From: JAIXWP01 sp041391745
Lineage (GTDB): Bacteria; Bacteroidota; Bacteroidia; Flavobacteriales_D; Sanyastnellaceae
Assembly: GCA_041391745.1 (NCBI GenBank)
Contig: JAWKNK010000012.1
Location: 1 to 64,000 of the forward strand
Reading direction: 5' to 3'
Length of the DNA: 64,000 bases
How positions within the stretch are numbered: the stretch's first letter is position 1; the number at the start of each line of letters is the position of its first letter. A program made the position numbers and the translations under genes. Below are positions 34,351-46,500 of the stretch, one piece after another. The notes beneath the pieces were generated by a model. It did no database searches and was not told where the DNA came from. It was given only the letters and a program-made list of their open reading frames with translations.

Positions 34351-35799
34351 TTACCAACTATTCAAAATGCTTTTAACATATTCCGTCCAATCATATTGGG
34401 GAATGCCTTCATCTAAAAAGAAATCTGGCTGAATCCCCTTATCATCGATGGCAAAAGATGGAATTCTCATACTTCTAGAAAGAGAATACCCCAATTGAAA
34501 TTCATTGCACGGACTATCCACAAAGTACATATTTGATATATCCAAAACTCCGAAAGTGGTGACTCCAAACAATTTCACTTTCTTGCTTTGTCGCGACTCC
34601 AATAGAAATTGTTCTGCTGTACTTCCATTTCCTTGATTGATTATAATCCCCACATTTTTTGGATATGGATAAATGGTATCAAGTGTACCTATAGAAGCTA
34701 CTTCATCATTCAAATTAACGAACTGACCCAATTTCGACTCTAACTTATCGTACGCATCTTTCGCCCATTTTTTGTCGTCATCACTAAATCCGTATGCAGG
34801 ATTATTAATAAAATCAAGCATTCTTTGATTATTGAGCTTCGTAGAAAGGTATTCCACACCAACTACACGAATGGGATTGGTGTATAAAAAAGGTATTATT
34901 TCGGCGTATGAAGCATCGCTGCCGCCGCCATTGTTTCGGATATCAATTATGAGATTTTTCGTACTCAAAATCTCATTTTTACGATCAGTTATCAAACTAT
35001 CAATATATCCTTTGTAGCCTTCGCTGAAAGAGGGAATTCTAAAGTACAAGGTTGAATTATCCAACTTTTCAAAATATGGGAGTTCCGCACTTTGCGATTT
35101 AAAATACTGCTCATACTTTGGATCATCCTTTAAAAGTGGGAATTGTCTATTCAACAGAAAATCTCCAATTTGAAGGTGATTATTTCCTATTAATTCTATT
35201 CTATTGAATTCAACAGCCGAGCGATCTCTCATATAATAAACCCCACTATCCCCCATTTCAGAAGTGTTGAACTTGAACTTTATATCACCCGGTTTCCAAC
35301 TTTCAACTCCTGATTCTAAAATAAAACCAAGATAACCGCCATCCTTTTCTATTATTCCAACTTTGTATGGTGGCGCTTCCCAAATCCCTTCAAAGTCTGT
35401 GGCAAACTTTCTATCTAGGTATTTCTTAAAATCTTCTTCAGAAACTTTGTAAGATTCCCAATTTTCAATTGGACTTTGATTTCCGGAAGGAGGCAATTGT
35501 TGATAATCCTCATTTAGACGAATAGCAATGTGACCAGAACGAAAAAATTCCAACCACTCATATAAGATTGGTGTACATTCTGAAATGGTTCTGGCACCTT
35601 CAACTTTAATCAAAATTCTCTTATTGTGCTCCCAATAAGCTGCCTCTCCTTTCACATCCAAGGCATATTGATAACCGGCATCGTTGGCTTCAAAGGTGCT
35701 TTTTACCCAGTTATAGTTCTTTAAGCAATCACATTCTTGAGCCAAAGAAATTATTTGCGAAAGGATAAGTGAACAGGAAACAAAGATTTTTTTAGTCAT
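34351..35799 (-). CDS. S41 family (C-terminal-processing-like) peptidase, secreted
   Basis: 482 residues: signal peptide MTKKIFVSCSLILSQIISLAQ at the chosen ATG (35799; two ATGs further upstream lack a proper signal), a helical N-terminal domain (about 22-90), and an S41 catalytic domain with STKNLIIDIRNNGGGSDAS and the nucleophile serine in NQGNGSTAEQF (Ser393), followed by SKKVKLFGVTTFG with the candidate catalytic lysine. No PDZ domain is evident. It should act in the periplasm or outside. The context gives no substrate. Confidence 0.9.
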   Translation of the reverse strand: MTKKIFVSCSLILSQIISLAQECDCLKNYNWVKSTFEANDAGYQYALDVKGEAAYWEHNKRILIKVEGARTISECTPILYEWLEFFRSGHIAIRLNEDYQQLPPSGNQSPIENWESYKVSEEDFKKYLDRKFATDFEGIWEAPPYKVGIIEKDGGYLGFILESGVESWKPGDIKFKFNTSEMGDSGVYYMRDRSAVEFNRIELIGNNHLQIGDFLLNRQFPLLKDDPKYEQYFKSQSAELPYFEKLDNSTLYFRIPSFSEGYKGYIDSLITDRKNEILSTKNLIIDIRNNGGGSDASYAEIIPFLYTNPIRVVGVEYLSTKLNNQRMLDFINNPAYGFSDDDKKWAKDAYDKLESKLGQFVNLNDEVASIGTLDTIYPYPKNVGIIINQGNGSTAEQFLLESRQSKKVKLFGVTTFGVLDISNMYFVDSPCNEFQLGYSLSRSMRIPSFAIDDKGIQPDFFLDEGIPQYDWTEYVKSILNSW

Positions 35800-35876
35800 G
35801 GCAAGATTCATTATCACAAATGACGTAGTAATCATTCAAAATGTGACATGTTTCAAAAATATAATCACAACATCAC

Positions 35877-36326
35877 TTATTTAAATTCTATACTTAGCGG
35901 CATATTGTACCTTTGACTCACAGCGACACCCATCTCCATTTTCGGATTCCACTTCGGCATCCCATTGAAAATCTCAATAACTTTGCTATCAACACTTGGA
36001 CTTATCCCTCTTAATACACTAACGTCTTTGACTTCTCCCAATTCATTAATCACATATGAAACATAGAGTTTCGTTACTGCGACATCACCAAGTTTGACTG
36101 AGTCCATGACAAGTCTTTCATTGATGTATTCGGACATAGCTCCAATTCCTCCTGGAAACTCGGCTTCTTTCATCCAGTTCTCGCCGTTATCTAGAGTATC
36201 TGTTTTAATGGTGGAATCATTATCATTCATGCCAATTATTGCACGAAAATTTGTGTTTTCATTTTCCACTTGACACCAAATAGAATTTACACTGCAAATC
36301 AAAAACACGGTTAAAATTAGTCTCAT
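35877..36326 (-). CDS. TonB C-terminal-domain protein (energy-transducer-like, secreted)
   Basis: 149 residues from ATG 36326, which gives a proper signal sequence (MRLILTVFLICSVNSIWCQ); a GTG start at 36371 would spoil it. The second half (EAEFPGGIGAMSEYINERL, VYVSYVINELGEVKDVSVLRGI, PKWNPKMEMGVAVSQRYNMPLSIEFK, read with small differences) is the TonB_C-like domain common in Bacteroidota. It has no membrane anchor of ExbB/TonB type, so it is a soluble or lipid-free periplasmic protein of unknown role. Confidence 0.85.
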   Translation of the reverse strand: MRLILTVFLICSVNSIWCQVENENTNFRAIIGMNDNDSTIKTDTLDNGENWMKEAEFPGGIGAMSEYINERLVMDSVKLGDVAVTKLYVSYVINELGEVKDVSVLRGISPSVDSKVIEIFNGMPKWNPKMEMGVAVSQRYNMPLSIEFK

Positions 36327-36372
36327 CCACCTAAAGTTTGAATCGTCTGACAAGTATACAAAGTTAATCACA

Positions 36373-36585
36373 CTACTTCTTGTTGAGTAGCACTATTCCA
36401 CCAATTAAAGAAACGGCAGCAAAGCCCAAATAAAAATAAGAAATGGTTTTCTCCTTGTTATTTTCTGCTGATAATTCAATCCCTACCACTTCGACGGATT
36501 CTCCGCTGTTAGAGAATTTTTCAATTCCAAAATAACCCAATGCAAGTGCAAGTGCTATTAAAAGCACACCAATAGCTTTTTTCAT
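36373..36585 (-). CDS. Small membrane protein with two hydrophobic helices
   Basis: 70 residues from ATG 36585: KKAIGVLLIALALALGYFGIEKF (first helix), a polar connector (VEVVGIELSAENN) and SYFYLGFAAVSLIGGIVLLNKK (second helix). It resembles short DUF3185-like membrane proteins but that is a weak match. The frame extends upstream to 36639 without added sense. Confidence 0.65.
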   Translation of the reverse strand: MKKAIGVLLIALALALGYFGIEKFSNSGESVEVVGIELSAENNKEKTISYFYLGFAAVSLIGGIVLLNKK

Positions 36586-36660
36586 GTGACTAAAATTTAA
36601 GGTAAATACAAAAAACTTAAACTTGATAAATAATTTCAAGTTTACTCTTCCAAACGAATA

Positions 36661-36828
36661 TTAAAGAGGTTTTCTGCCGCTTATGATATTATAAAGAATA
36701 GATATCACAGCGAGTACTAATAAAATGTGAATGAGTTTGCTGGTAGCTAAGACTGCTACAAAACCTAAAACACCAAGCAACCAGACAACAATGCAGATTA
36801 CTGCAACTAACCATAGGATGTTACGCAT
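36661..36828 (-). CDS. Lmo0937 family (DUF5670) small membrane protein
   Basis: A 55-residue protein too short for the routine ORF cutoff: MRNILWLVAVICIVVWLLGVLGF, then LIHILLVLAVISILYNIISGRKPL. The MRN-L-WL-A-I...WLLG...HILLV...I...I..G pattern is the Lmo0937 family of two-helix membrane proteins, abundant in Bacteroidota. Role unknown; often stress-associated. Confidence 0.85.
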   Translation of the reverse strand: MRNILWLVAVICIVVWLLGVLGFVAVLATSKLIHILLVLAVISILYNIISGRKPL

Positions 36829-36966
36829 AATTGAAACTTTTAAAGGTTAATAATTTAGATCAGAACGTCTAAAGAAAGATATACAACAATGTATGAATTT
36901 ATAACGAGGCCTCCCAAACTAGAGTATGGATTTCACCTTTTTTGGGATAGATGAGATTATTTAATT

Positions 36967-37398
36967 CTATTCTTCATTTAGTGAATTTATTCCTTGATCA
37001 TTGAGTTTCGCTAATGCGTCCTTCATGGCTTTTACTTGATCTAGTGGATGACCTTGCCATTTTGCAACTTCACCAACTATTTTAAATGGTTCAACAGATC
37101 GGTAAGATTTGGTTGGATTTCCCGGAAATTTTCTATCTGTCAAATCTGGATCATCTTCGATGGCTCCCGTAGGTTCAACGAGGTAAATTCTTTCCACACC
37201 ATCACCGACCGCCAACTCAGCGCCCCATATAGCCGCATCCAAAGTCGCAGATAAGAAAATGTACTTTGCATTTTTTCTTTGACCATAGTTCGAATTATAT
37301 CCGACTTCTATTAAGTCTCCAATATTCAATTCTGCTTTCGTGCCATGAAAATAGGTTTGTGCGAATGGTTTTGCTCCTTTTGAAGTTTCTTCAGTCAT
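36967..37398 (-). CDS. arr: NAD(+)-rifampin ADP-ribosyltransferase (Arr)
   Basis: 143 residues closely following the Arr pattern: QTYFHGTKAELNIGDLIEVGYNSNYGQRKNAKYIFLSATLDAAIWGAELAVG (read in parts), IYLVEPTGAIEDDPDLTDRKFPGNPTKSYRS, EPFKIVGEV. The conserved His of YFHGT (His18), Tyr near 46 and the Asp cluster at 82-84 correspond to the known active site. Arr ADP-ribosylates rifamycins and inactivates them. The gene is alone in the leftward direction with a terminator from the next gene just beyond its start; no integron or transposon is seen nearby. Confidence 0.93.
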   Translation of the reverse strand: MTEETSKGAKPFAQTYFHGTKAELNIGDLIEVGYNSNYGQRKNAKYIFLSATLDAAIWGAELAVGDGVERIYLVEPTGAIEDDPDLTDRKFPGNPTKSYRSVEPFKIVGEVAKWQGHPLDQVKAMKDALAKLNDQGINSLNEE

Positions 37399-37455
37399 AG
37401 TTGTTCTGTGTAGTATTCTGTCGAAAAGTAGTCATTTTCATAATTAAAAAAACTA

Positions 37456-37485
37456 AAAAGGGCCGTCCACTTGGACGGCCCTTTT
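37456..37485 (-). terminator. Rho-independent terminator of the giant gene
   Basis: A 14-base perfect stem (AAAAGGGCCGTCCA and complement) with a two-base CT loop centre, followed on the reverse strand by TTTTTAGTTTTTTT. It lies 20 bases past the stop of the 13-kb gene. Confidence 0.9.
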
Positions 37486-37505
37486 AATTTATATGTTAGA
37501 ATCAA

Positions 37506-40500
37506 TTAGTTTCCGGTAATGATGATGCGATTTCTTAGAATCTCATCACCTACTTTAACCATTATAGTGTATGTACCTGCATTAAGTTTATCACCATTGA
37601 TCAACTTCTTGTACAATCTTCCTCCGTCGATGTTTCCATCAAGAAGTCTGATTACTTCTTTACCAGTCACATCATAGATTGCACCGAATGCTTTCGCATT
37701 GTGAGGATTGCTGAATTCAAAAGTAAAGTCACCATTTGTAGGGTTCGGATAAGCATTCAATGCTGCCATCTGAACTGGAACTTCAACTACAACGTGAATT
37801 ACTTGAGAAGCTACTGTTTCGTTTCCACACTCATCAACTGCAGTCCAAGTACGAATGATATCGTATGGGCAGAATTCATTGGTTTGTGTTTCTTCGAAAT
37901 AGATATCTACTTCAGCATCACAATTGTCGATAGCACTTACCAACTCTGGCATTGCAGGAACTTCACCTTCACAGAAGATAGTAACTTCTTCCGTAGGAAC
38001 TCCTGAAATAACTGGAGCTTGTGTATCTACCAAGTGGATGATCTGGATAAACTCAGTTACGTTTCCACAATTGTCAATAGCGTGGTAAGTACGTTGAATG
38101 TTACCGAAACATCCACCAGAGAATACCAACTCTTCTACAATCTGAACTTCTACTTCATCGTCGCAGTTGTCGATTGCTTCAAGGGTGTATCCAGCGAAAT
38201 CAGAACACTCAATTTGAATCCAAACTGGGTTGTTGATGAACTGTGGAGCCACTTCGTCAATCACTGTAATCTCTTGAATCAAGATGCTTTCGTTTCCGCA
38301 AGCGTCAGTAGCAACCCAAGTTCTAGTGATTGTGTAAGGACAACCTGTTCCCCAATCTTGTGTGAATTCGATATTTACCAATCCATCACATGTGTCGTGT
38401 GCTGTTACTACAGGAACTGGAGGAACATTTTCACACATTACGGTCAAGCTTTCTACAGTAGTATCAAATACTGGAGCTGTAGTGTCTACAATTGTGATTA
38501 CTTGAACACCTAGAGCAATATTACCACATGCATCAGCAGCGCGGTATTCTCTGTTGATTTGGTAACCACATTCCAATTCCACAGTTACATCAGTAACGAA
38601 GATTTGGATATCAGTAGCACAGTTATCTGAAGCATATACATCCATGCTTGCAGCAGGAATTTCAGTACCACATTCCAATTCAATGTTTGCTGGAACGTTG
38701 TACAATACTGGAGCGGTAGTATCTGTAACAGTGATCACTTGATCCACTGTTGTAGTGTTGCCACAGTTGTCAGTTGCAGTCCAAACGCGTGTGATGGTGT
38801 AACCACATTCAGCAAGTTCTGTAGTACTTGTGTAGTTAAACTCAAGCTCATCATCACAGTTGTCCATGAATTCTACAGAAGCTTCTGGGATTGTAGCATC
38901 ACATTCTACTACCATATCTTCAGGTTGGTTCAACGCTACTGGAGCAGTTTCGTCTGTCAACCAAATGATTTGTTCGAATGTTGAACTGTTTCCACAGATA
39001 TCAGTCACAGTGTAGTTACGAATTACGCGACCAGCACATGATCCACCACTTACTAAGAAGTCTTCGTAAGTAATTGTTGGGTTGGCATCACAGTTATCAG
39101 TAACAGTAATCAATGTTCCAACATTAGCATCACAAGCTGCAGTGATTTCGATCTCACCAGTAACAACTGGTGCAGTTGTATCAACAATGTGAACTACTTG
39201 GCTTGCAGTTACGCTGTTACCACAGTTGTCTGTTGCAGTCACACTTCTTTCGATATCATAACCACAGTTTGTTACGTTGTTGATTCCACTGATAGCAGAG
39301 TATGTAAGTTCCGCATCACAAGCATCTGCAAAAGTTGGTTCGAATGAAGGAATTTCATCTGAACATTCTACAGTGATTTCAGCAGCTGGAGTACTTACAA
39401 TGTAAGGAGCTGTTGTATCAACTATAGTGATCACTTGCGTCGCTGAAGCAGTGTTGCCACAAGCATCAGACACAGTCCAAGTGCGAGTTACTTCAGAACC
39501 ACATTCAAATACCTCAGTAGATGAAGTCATCATTACTTCAAGGTTTTCAGAGCAGTTGTCTGTAGCAGACACTTCAAATCCAGGTAGATCTTCAGTGCAT
39601 TCGATTGTTACGTTTTCAGGAACGTTTACAAGTACTGGGTTGGTAGTATCTACCACTGTGATCACGTGCTCAAATGATGTTGAGTTACCACAGTTGTCAG
39701 TAGCAGTGTAAGTTCTTGTAATCACATAAGGACATCCCTCAGTAGCTACTTCAGAAACGGTAATTTCAACCATTTCATCGCAGTTGTCTGTCGCCATCAA
39801 TTGAAGTGGAGCAGGAACCTGATCACACTCTACAGTGATTGCTTGTGGGATTTCAACGAATACAGGAGCTGTAGTATCCACAATGTGCACTACTTGAGAA
39901 GCTGAAACTGAGTTTCCACAGTTGTCTGTAGCAGTTACAGTTCTTTCGATATCATATCCACAATCAGTAACGTTGTTGATTCCACTGATTGCAGTAATTG
40001 TTAATTCCATATCACAGTTGTCCGCGAATTCAGGCATGAATGCAGGAACTTCGTCTGAACATTCTACAGTTATTTCTGCAGCTGGTGCGTCTACAACATA
40101 TGGAGCTGTAGTATCAACCACTGTCAACACTTGAGTTGCAGTTGCTGTGTTTCCACAAGCATCAGTTGCACTCCAAATGCGAGTCAATTGGTAACCACAT
40201 TCCATTGGTTCAAATCCTTCAGCAAATACTACTTGAAGATCTGTAGAGCAGTTATCATTTGCACTTACAACTGCTGCTGCAGGAACGTTGTCACATTCTA
40301 CAGTAGCATCAGCAGGCACACCGATCAACACTGGCAATGTAGTATCAACTACTGTCAACACTTGGCTAACAGAAGCTTCGTTTCCACACTCATCTGTAGC
40401 TGTCCATGTGCGAGTGATGATGTAAGGACATCCTTCAGTTGAAGTTTCAACCATTGAAATTGCTACACCCGAGCAGTTGTCAAATGCTGTTACAGAAACT

Positions 40501-43500
40501 GGAGCAGGAATATTGTCACACTCAACAGTGATATTTGAAGGAGCGTTTACAAATACTGGAGCAGTTGTGTCTACCACGTGTACCACTTGATAAGCAGTCA
40601 CCATGTTTCCACAATCGTCAGTAGCTGTTACAGAACGCTCGATGTCATATCCGCAAGAGCTTACGTTATTGTAACCACTAATTGCTGAGTATTCCAATTC
40701 CATATCGCAGTTGTCACCAAATACTGGCTCGAACGCTGGAATTTCGTCTGAACACTCAACTGTAATTTCAGATGCCGGTGCACTTACAATGTATGGAGCT
40801 GTTGTATCAACTACTGTAATTACTTGTGAAGCGCTTACAGAGTTACCACAGTTGTCTGTAGCAGACCATGTGTTAGTGATTTCGTATCCACAATCCAACA
40901 TCTCTGTTGAAGAAGTGAATGAAACCTCACCCATATCCGTGCAGTTATCAGTAGCATATACTTGATAAGAAGGAACCTCTTCGTCACACTCAATAGTGAT
41001 ATTCGCAGGCACTCCAACAAGAATTGGATTCACATTGTCTACTACTGTCAATACTTGAGTATGAATTGTTGTGTTACCACAATCATCCATTGCAGTCCAT
41101 GTACGAGTAATCGTGTAAGGACAACCTTCAGTTGAATTTTCAGAGAAAGTAACTTCAACGTTAGTATCACAAAGATCTGTAGCAGTTACGATAGCCACAG
41201 AAGGAATCGCATCACATGATACTTCCATGTTTTGTGGCGTTTCTACGAATACTGGAGCAGTAGTATCAACTACAGTCAATACTTGAGTTGCTACAGTCTC
41301 ATTTCCACACACGTCAGAAGCAGTCCAAGTGCGTGTGATTTCGTAAGCACAGTTATCAATTGCTTCAACAGCTTCATTGTAGCTAATAGATACTTCAGAA
41401 CAGTTGTCTGTAGCTTCCAATTCCATAGCAGTTGGAATTGCAGAACATTCAACAGTCATATTCTCTGGCAATGATGTAAACACAGGAGCTGTAGTATCTA
41501 CTACGTGAACCACTTGAGAAGCAGTCACTGCATTTCCACAGTTGTCCATTGCCGTTACAGAACGTTCGATATCGTATCCACAATCAGAAACGTTGTTGAT
41601 TCCGCTGATTGCAAAAATGCTAAGTTCAGTATCACAAGCATCTCCAAATGTTGGGTTGAATGCAGGAACTTCATCAGAACATTCTACAGTAATTTCAGAT
41701 GCAGGAGCATCAATGATATAAGGTGCAGTTGTATCAACAATAGTCACCACTTGAGAAGCTGAAGCTGTGTTTCCACAATCATCAGTCACAGACCAAGTGC
41801 GTGTTACAATCGTTTCACACTCATTCACCTCTGAGCTGCTTGTCATGCTTACCAACATATCTTCAGAGCAATTGTCTGTAGCTGTTACAAAAGCAGGAGG
41901 CAACATTTCAGTACATTCAATAGTAGCATCAGCAGGAACGCCGATCAATACAGGGTTGGTTGTATCAACTACTGTTACCACTTGAGTGTGAACCGCTGTG
42001 TTGCCACAGTTGTCAGTCGCAGTCCAAGTGCGAGTAATGGTATAAGGACAACCTGTACCTACTACCTCGTTGTAAGTCAATTCTACATCTGCATCACAAT
42101 TGTCAACAGCTGTTGCAATCGGAAGCGCAGGCATATCGCTACATTCAACAGTGATGTTTTCTGGAGCGTATGTGAATGTAGGAGCAGTAGTATCTACAAA
42201 GTGGAATGTCATTGTTCTAGTCGCTGTGTTTCCACAATCGTCTGTAGCCACCCAAGTGTAGATGCCATCGTAACTGTTTTCACAGTCACCTGCTATTTCT
42301 GTATAAGTAAATTCAACTTCAACATCTTGATCGCAGTTGTCAGAAACAGCTGGAGCAATTACAGATGGTTGAATGTTACATTCTAAAGTCATTTCAGAAT
42401 CTTCACCTTCGAATACTGGAGCAGTAGTGTCGATTACAGTGATGATTTGTGAATCTGTAGCGTAGTTCCAACAGTTATCTTCAACAGTCCAAGTGCGGAT
42501 AAGCATGTACGAACATCCGTCAATTGGAAGAATAGTTTCAGTTAATACCACTTCCATATCAAATGTATCACAGTTGTCTACCGCGTATACATCAGCTGGA
42601 GTTGGAATAGCATCACATTCTACAGTAATGTTTGAAGGAACACCCATTAAAACTGGAGCAGTTGTATCTACTACTGTAACTACTTGTGTAAAGTATGAAG
42701 CATTACCACAAGCATCAGTCGCAGTCCAAGTGCGCTCAATTGTGTATCCACAAGGCATATCGCCCATCATTGGTTCACCAGGAATGATTACTTCACTGTA
42801 AGAAATCTCAACTTCGTTGCAATTGTCTGTTGCAGTCAATACAACAGGTGTTGGAACGTTGTCGCACTCTACAGTGATGTTTTCTGGAGTAGCATCAAAT
42901 ACTGGAGCAGTAGTATCTACAACATGGATAGTTTGTGAAGCATAACCATAGTTACCACAAGCATCCATTGCAGTCCATGTGCGAACGATATCGTAAGCAC
43001 AATCACCTTCCATTACTTCGTCAGCATAAGTTACACTTACAACATCTGAACAGTTGTCAGCAAACATTGCAGCTACATAAGGAACCTCGTCTGAACACTC
43101 TGCAGTGATATCTTCTGGAGTGAATGTAGCTTCTGGACCGTTTGTATCAATTACTGTAATCACTTGCGTTTGAACAGTGGTATTGTTACAATGGTCATGA
43201 ACCGCCCATGAGCGAACAATCAAGTATCCGCAGTCCTGAGGAAGGATATCCTCTACCATGTTCACATCCAAATTGTCTGCACAGTTATCAGTAGCAGTAA
43301 CTACTGCTGGTTCTGGAATACTGTTGCAATCAACTGTTACGTTGGCAGGAACACCAATCAATACTGGATTAGTAGTATCTGTTACAGTAATAGTCTGTGT
43401 AAACTCAGCAGAGTTGCCACAAGCATCAGTAGCAGTGTATGTTCTGAAGATGTAATAAGTACACCATCCGCTAGTAGACGATTCAGTCATCGTTACTACT

Positions 43501-46500
43501 ACGTTTTCAGTACAGTTGTCAATTGCTGTTACATCAGCAGCAGTAGGAATGTTATCACATTCTACAGTGATGTTAGCAGGAGTATTTACAAATGTTGGAG
43601 CTACTTCGTCGATTACAGTGATTACTTGAACCGCTGAACTTGAGTTGCCACATACGTCTGTAGCAGTCCAAGTGCGTGTAATAGTGTAAGGACATCCTTC
43701 AGAAACTTCTTCAGTCATTGAAACAGTTGCAGAAGAACAAGCATCAGTAGCAGTAACATCAGCAGCAGCTGGGATTTGATCGCAAGCTACTGTAGCGTTA
43801 GCTGGTACACCAACAAGTGTTGGGTTTTCATTATCAATTACGTGAATCACTTGGTAAACAGTAAATGCGTTGCCACAATCGTCTGTTGCAGTCCAAGCTC
43901 TTTCAATATCATATCCACATGGAGAAACGTTGTTGATTCCGCTGATAGCAGAAATGTCTACCATGTTGTCACAAGCGTCACCGAAGCTTGGCATATCTGT
44001 TGGAACAACATCGTTACAACCGATAGTCAATTCAGCTTCTACTCCATTCACCACGTATGGTGCCTGTGTATCCACTACAGTGATTACTTGAGTGTGAGTA
44101 GCTGTGTTTCCACAGTCATCAAATGCAGCCCAAACACGTGTGATCGTGTAAGGACAACCAGTAGTTGACATTTCGAAGAATTCAACATCTACCATTGAGT
44201 CACAAGCGTCGTTAGCTTCTACTGTAGGAACAGAAGGAACCTGACCACACTCAACGGTTACGTTAGCAGGAGCATTTACAAACTCAGGAGCTGTTGTATC
44301 AACCACTGTGATTGTTTGAGTTGCTGTAACCATGTTTGAACAGTTGTCTACTGCTGTCCATGTTCTTACCAATTGGTATGAACAAGCACCCATAGGAATG
44401 ATTTGCTCAGACATTGAAGTCATGATTTGACCTTCAGTACAGTTGTCTGTTGCGTACACAAATGGTGCAGCAGGAATGTTTGAACATTCCGCATCAGTAT
44501 TTGCAGGAACACCTACAAGAACTGGAGCAACATTGTCGATCACAGTCAATACTTGAGAAGCTGAAACTGAATTGCCACAGTTGTCTGTAGCTGTCCAAAC
44601 TCGCTCAATTGAATAAGTGCAATCAGCAGTTCCAGGAGTACCTGGGATTATATTTTCAACAAACGTAAGCGCCACGTTCACGTCGCAGTTATCACTTGCA
44701 TATACATCCATGTTTACCGATGGAATATTGTCGCAAGACACTACAGCGTTCGCAGGTACGTTATGAATTTCAGGATTTGTAGTATCAACTACAGTAAGTA
44801 CTTGTGTACCGTAAGATACATTTCCACAAGCATCAGTAGCAGACCAAGTGCGAGTCAACAAGTAACCGCAATCCATTGGTTCGAAACCTTCACTTACGAA
44901 AACTTCAAGAGCTCCATCGCAAGAATCAAATGCTGTAACAGCATCAGAAATTGCAGGAACATTATCACATTCTACAGTGATATTAGCAGGAACACCTTCT
45001 AATACTGGAGCAGTAGTATCAACAATTGTGATGATCTGTGTGTAAGAAGCACTGTTTCCACAGTCGTCTGTAGCAGTCCATGTTCTGTTGATTACATATC
45101 CGCAAGTTGCAGGATCTTGAACTTCTTCGAAAGAAACTTCAAGGTCGCTATCACATACATCTGAGAATACTGGTTCATTGTAAGGAACAGTAGTATTACA
45201 CTCGTAAGTTGCATTTTCAGGAGCCCAAGAAATTACTGGGTTTGTAGAATCTGTAAATGTGATGACTTGAGTCGCTTCAACCATATTTCCACAATCATCA
45301 ATTGCGGTCCAAGTGCGGATGAAGTTGTATCCACAATCCAACATTTCAGTTGTAGCAACCATATCCACTTCCACATCTTGATCACAGTTGTCAGTAGCGA
45401 ATACTTCTGCGTTTGGAGCTTCCTCGCCACACTCCATTGTAGTGTTAGCAGGTACGTTTACAAGTACCGGAGCTTCGTTGTCTGAAAGGTAGAATGTACG
45501 AGTTGCAGTAGCTTGATTTCCGCAAGCATCTGTAGCTGTCCAAGTAATAGTGCGCGTTTGCTCACATCCTGTTCCTTCGTCAGAAACTGAGAATGTGACT
45601 ACTGGATTAGCAGTACAGTTATCTTCTGCATCTACATAGTAGTTTGCAGGATCAGGAAGCTGACCACAAAGTACTTCACCATTTTCAGGAAGATTTACGA
45701 AAACAGGAGCCTCATCATCATTCACAGAGAATGTACGAGAAGCTGTAGTTTGATTTCCACAATCATCTGTAGCTACCCAAGTGTATGTTCTAGTCAGGTT
45801 ACAACCTTCACCAGCATCCACATGAGAAACAGTAACGATTACAGAAACGTCACAGTTATCTGAAGCTGTAACACCCAATTCTTCACCTTCTGGAAGCTCG
45901 TCACAGTAAACTGTGTTATTCTCTGGAAGGTTATCAAATGTTGGAGCCTCTGTATCACCAGTTACTTGGATTGTTTGAGTTGCTGTAGTTGAATTTCCAC
46001 AGTTGTCAATCGCTGTCCAAGTTCTAACGATTTGGTATGTATCAGAACATTCAGTAGTTGAAGGTTCGTCTTGGCAATTTGTTAAGCTAAAGTTGAAGTC
46101 ACCTTGGTCAGCAACTGGAGTTCCATTTACAGAACCAGTGATGATGATCCAAGCAGAGAATCCGTAGCCATAGCTTTGTAAGCTTGCATTTTCACCAAGC
46201 TGCGCACCGAAGCTATAATCAGCAGGAGCGTGCGTGATGTTCAAAGTAGTTCCAGCAAGTGCATCAACACCAACAAGAACATTGCTTTGAGTTGGGTCCA
46301 TTTCATAATATTCCCAGTTCAAATACTCATTACCAATAGTAATAGTAGTACCAGCATCCAATTTCGCTTCGCGGAATCCACTAGCTGTGCTTCCATTTGG
46401 AATTGCAGTCCACTCAGCATAGTTTCTCTTGAATCTGTAGTGAGCAGTGTATTGGAATTTTTTAGAAGCATTTGAAGTATTTTGTACTAAGCCTGTAACA

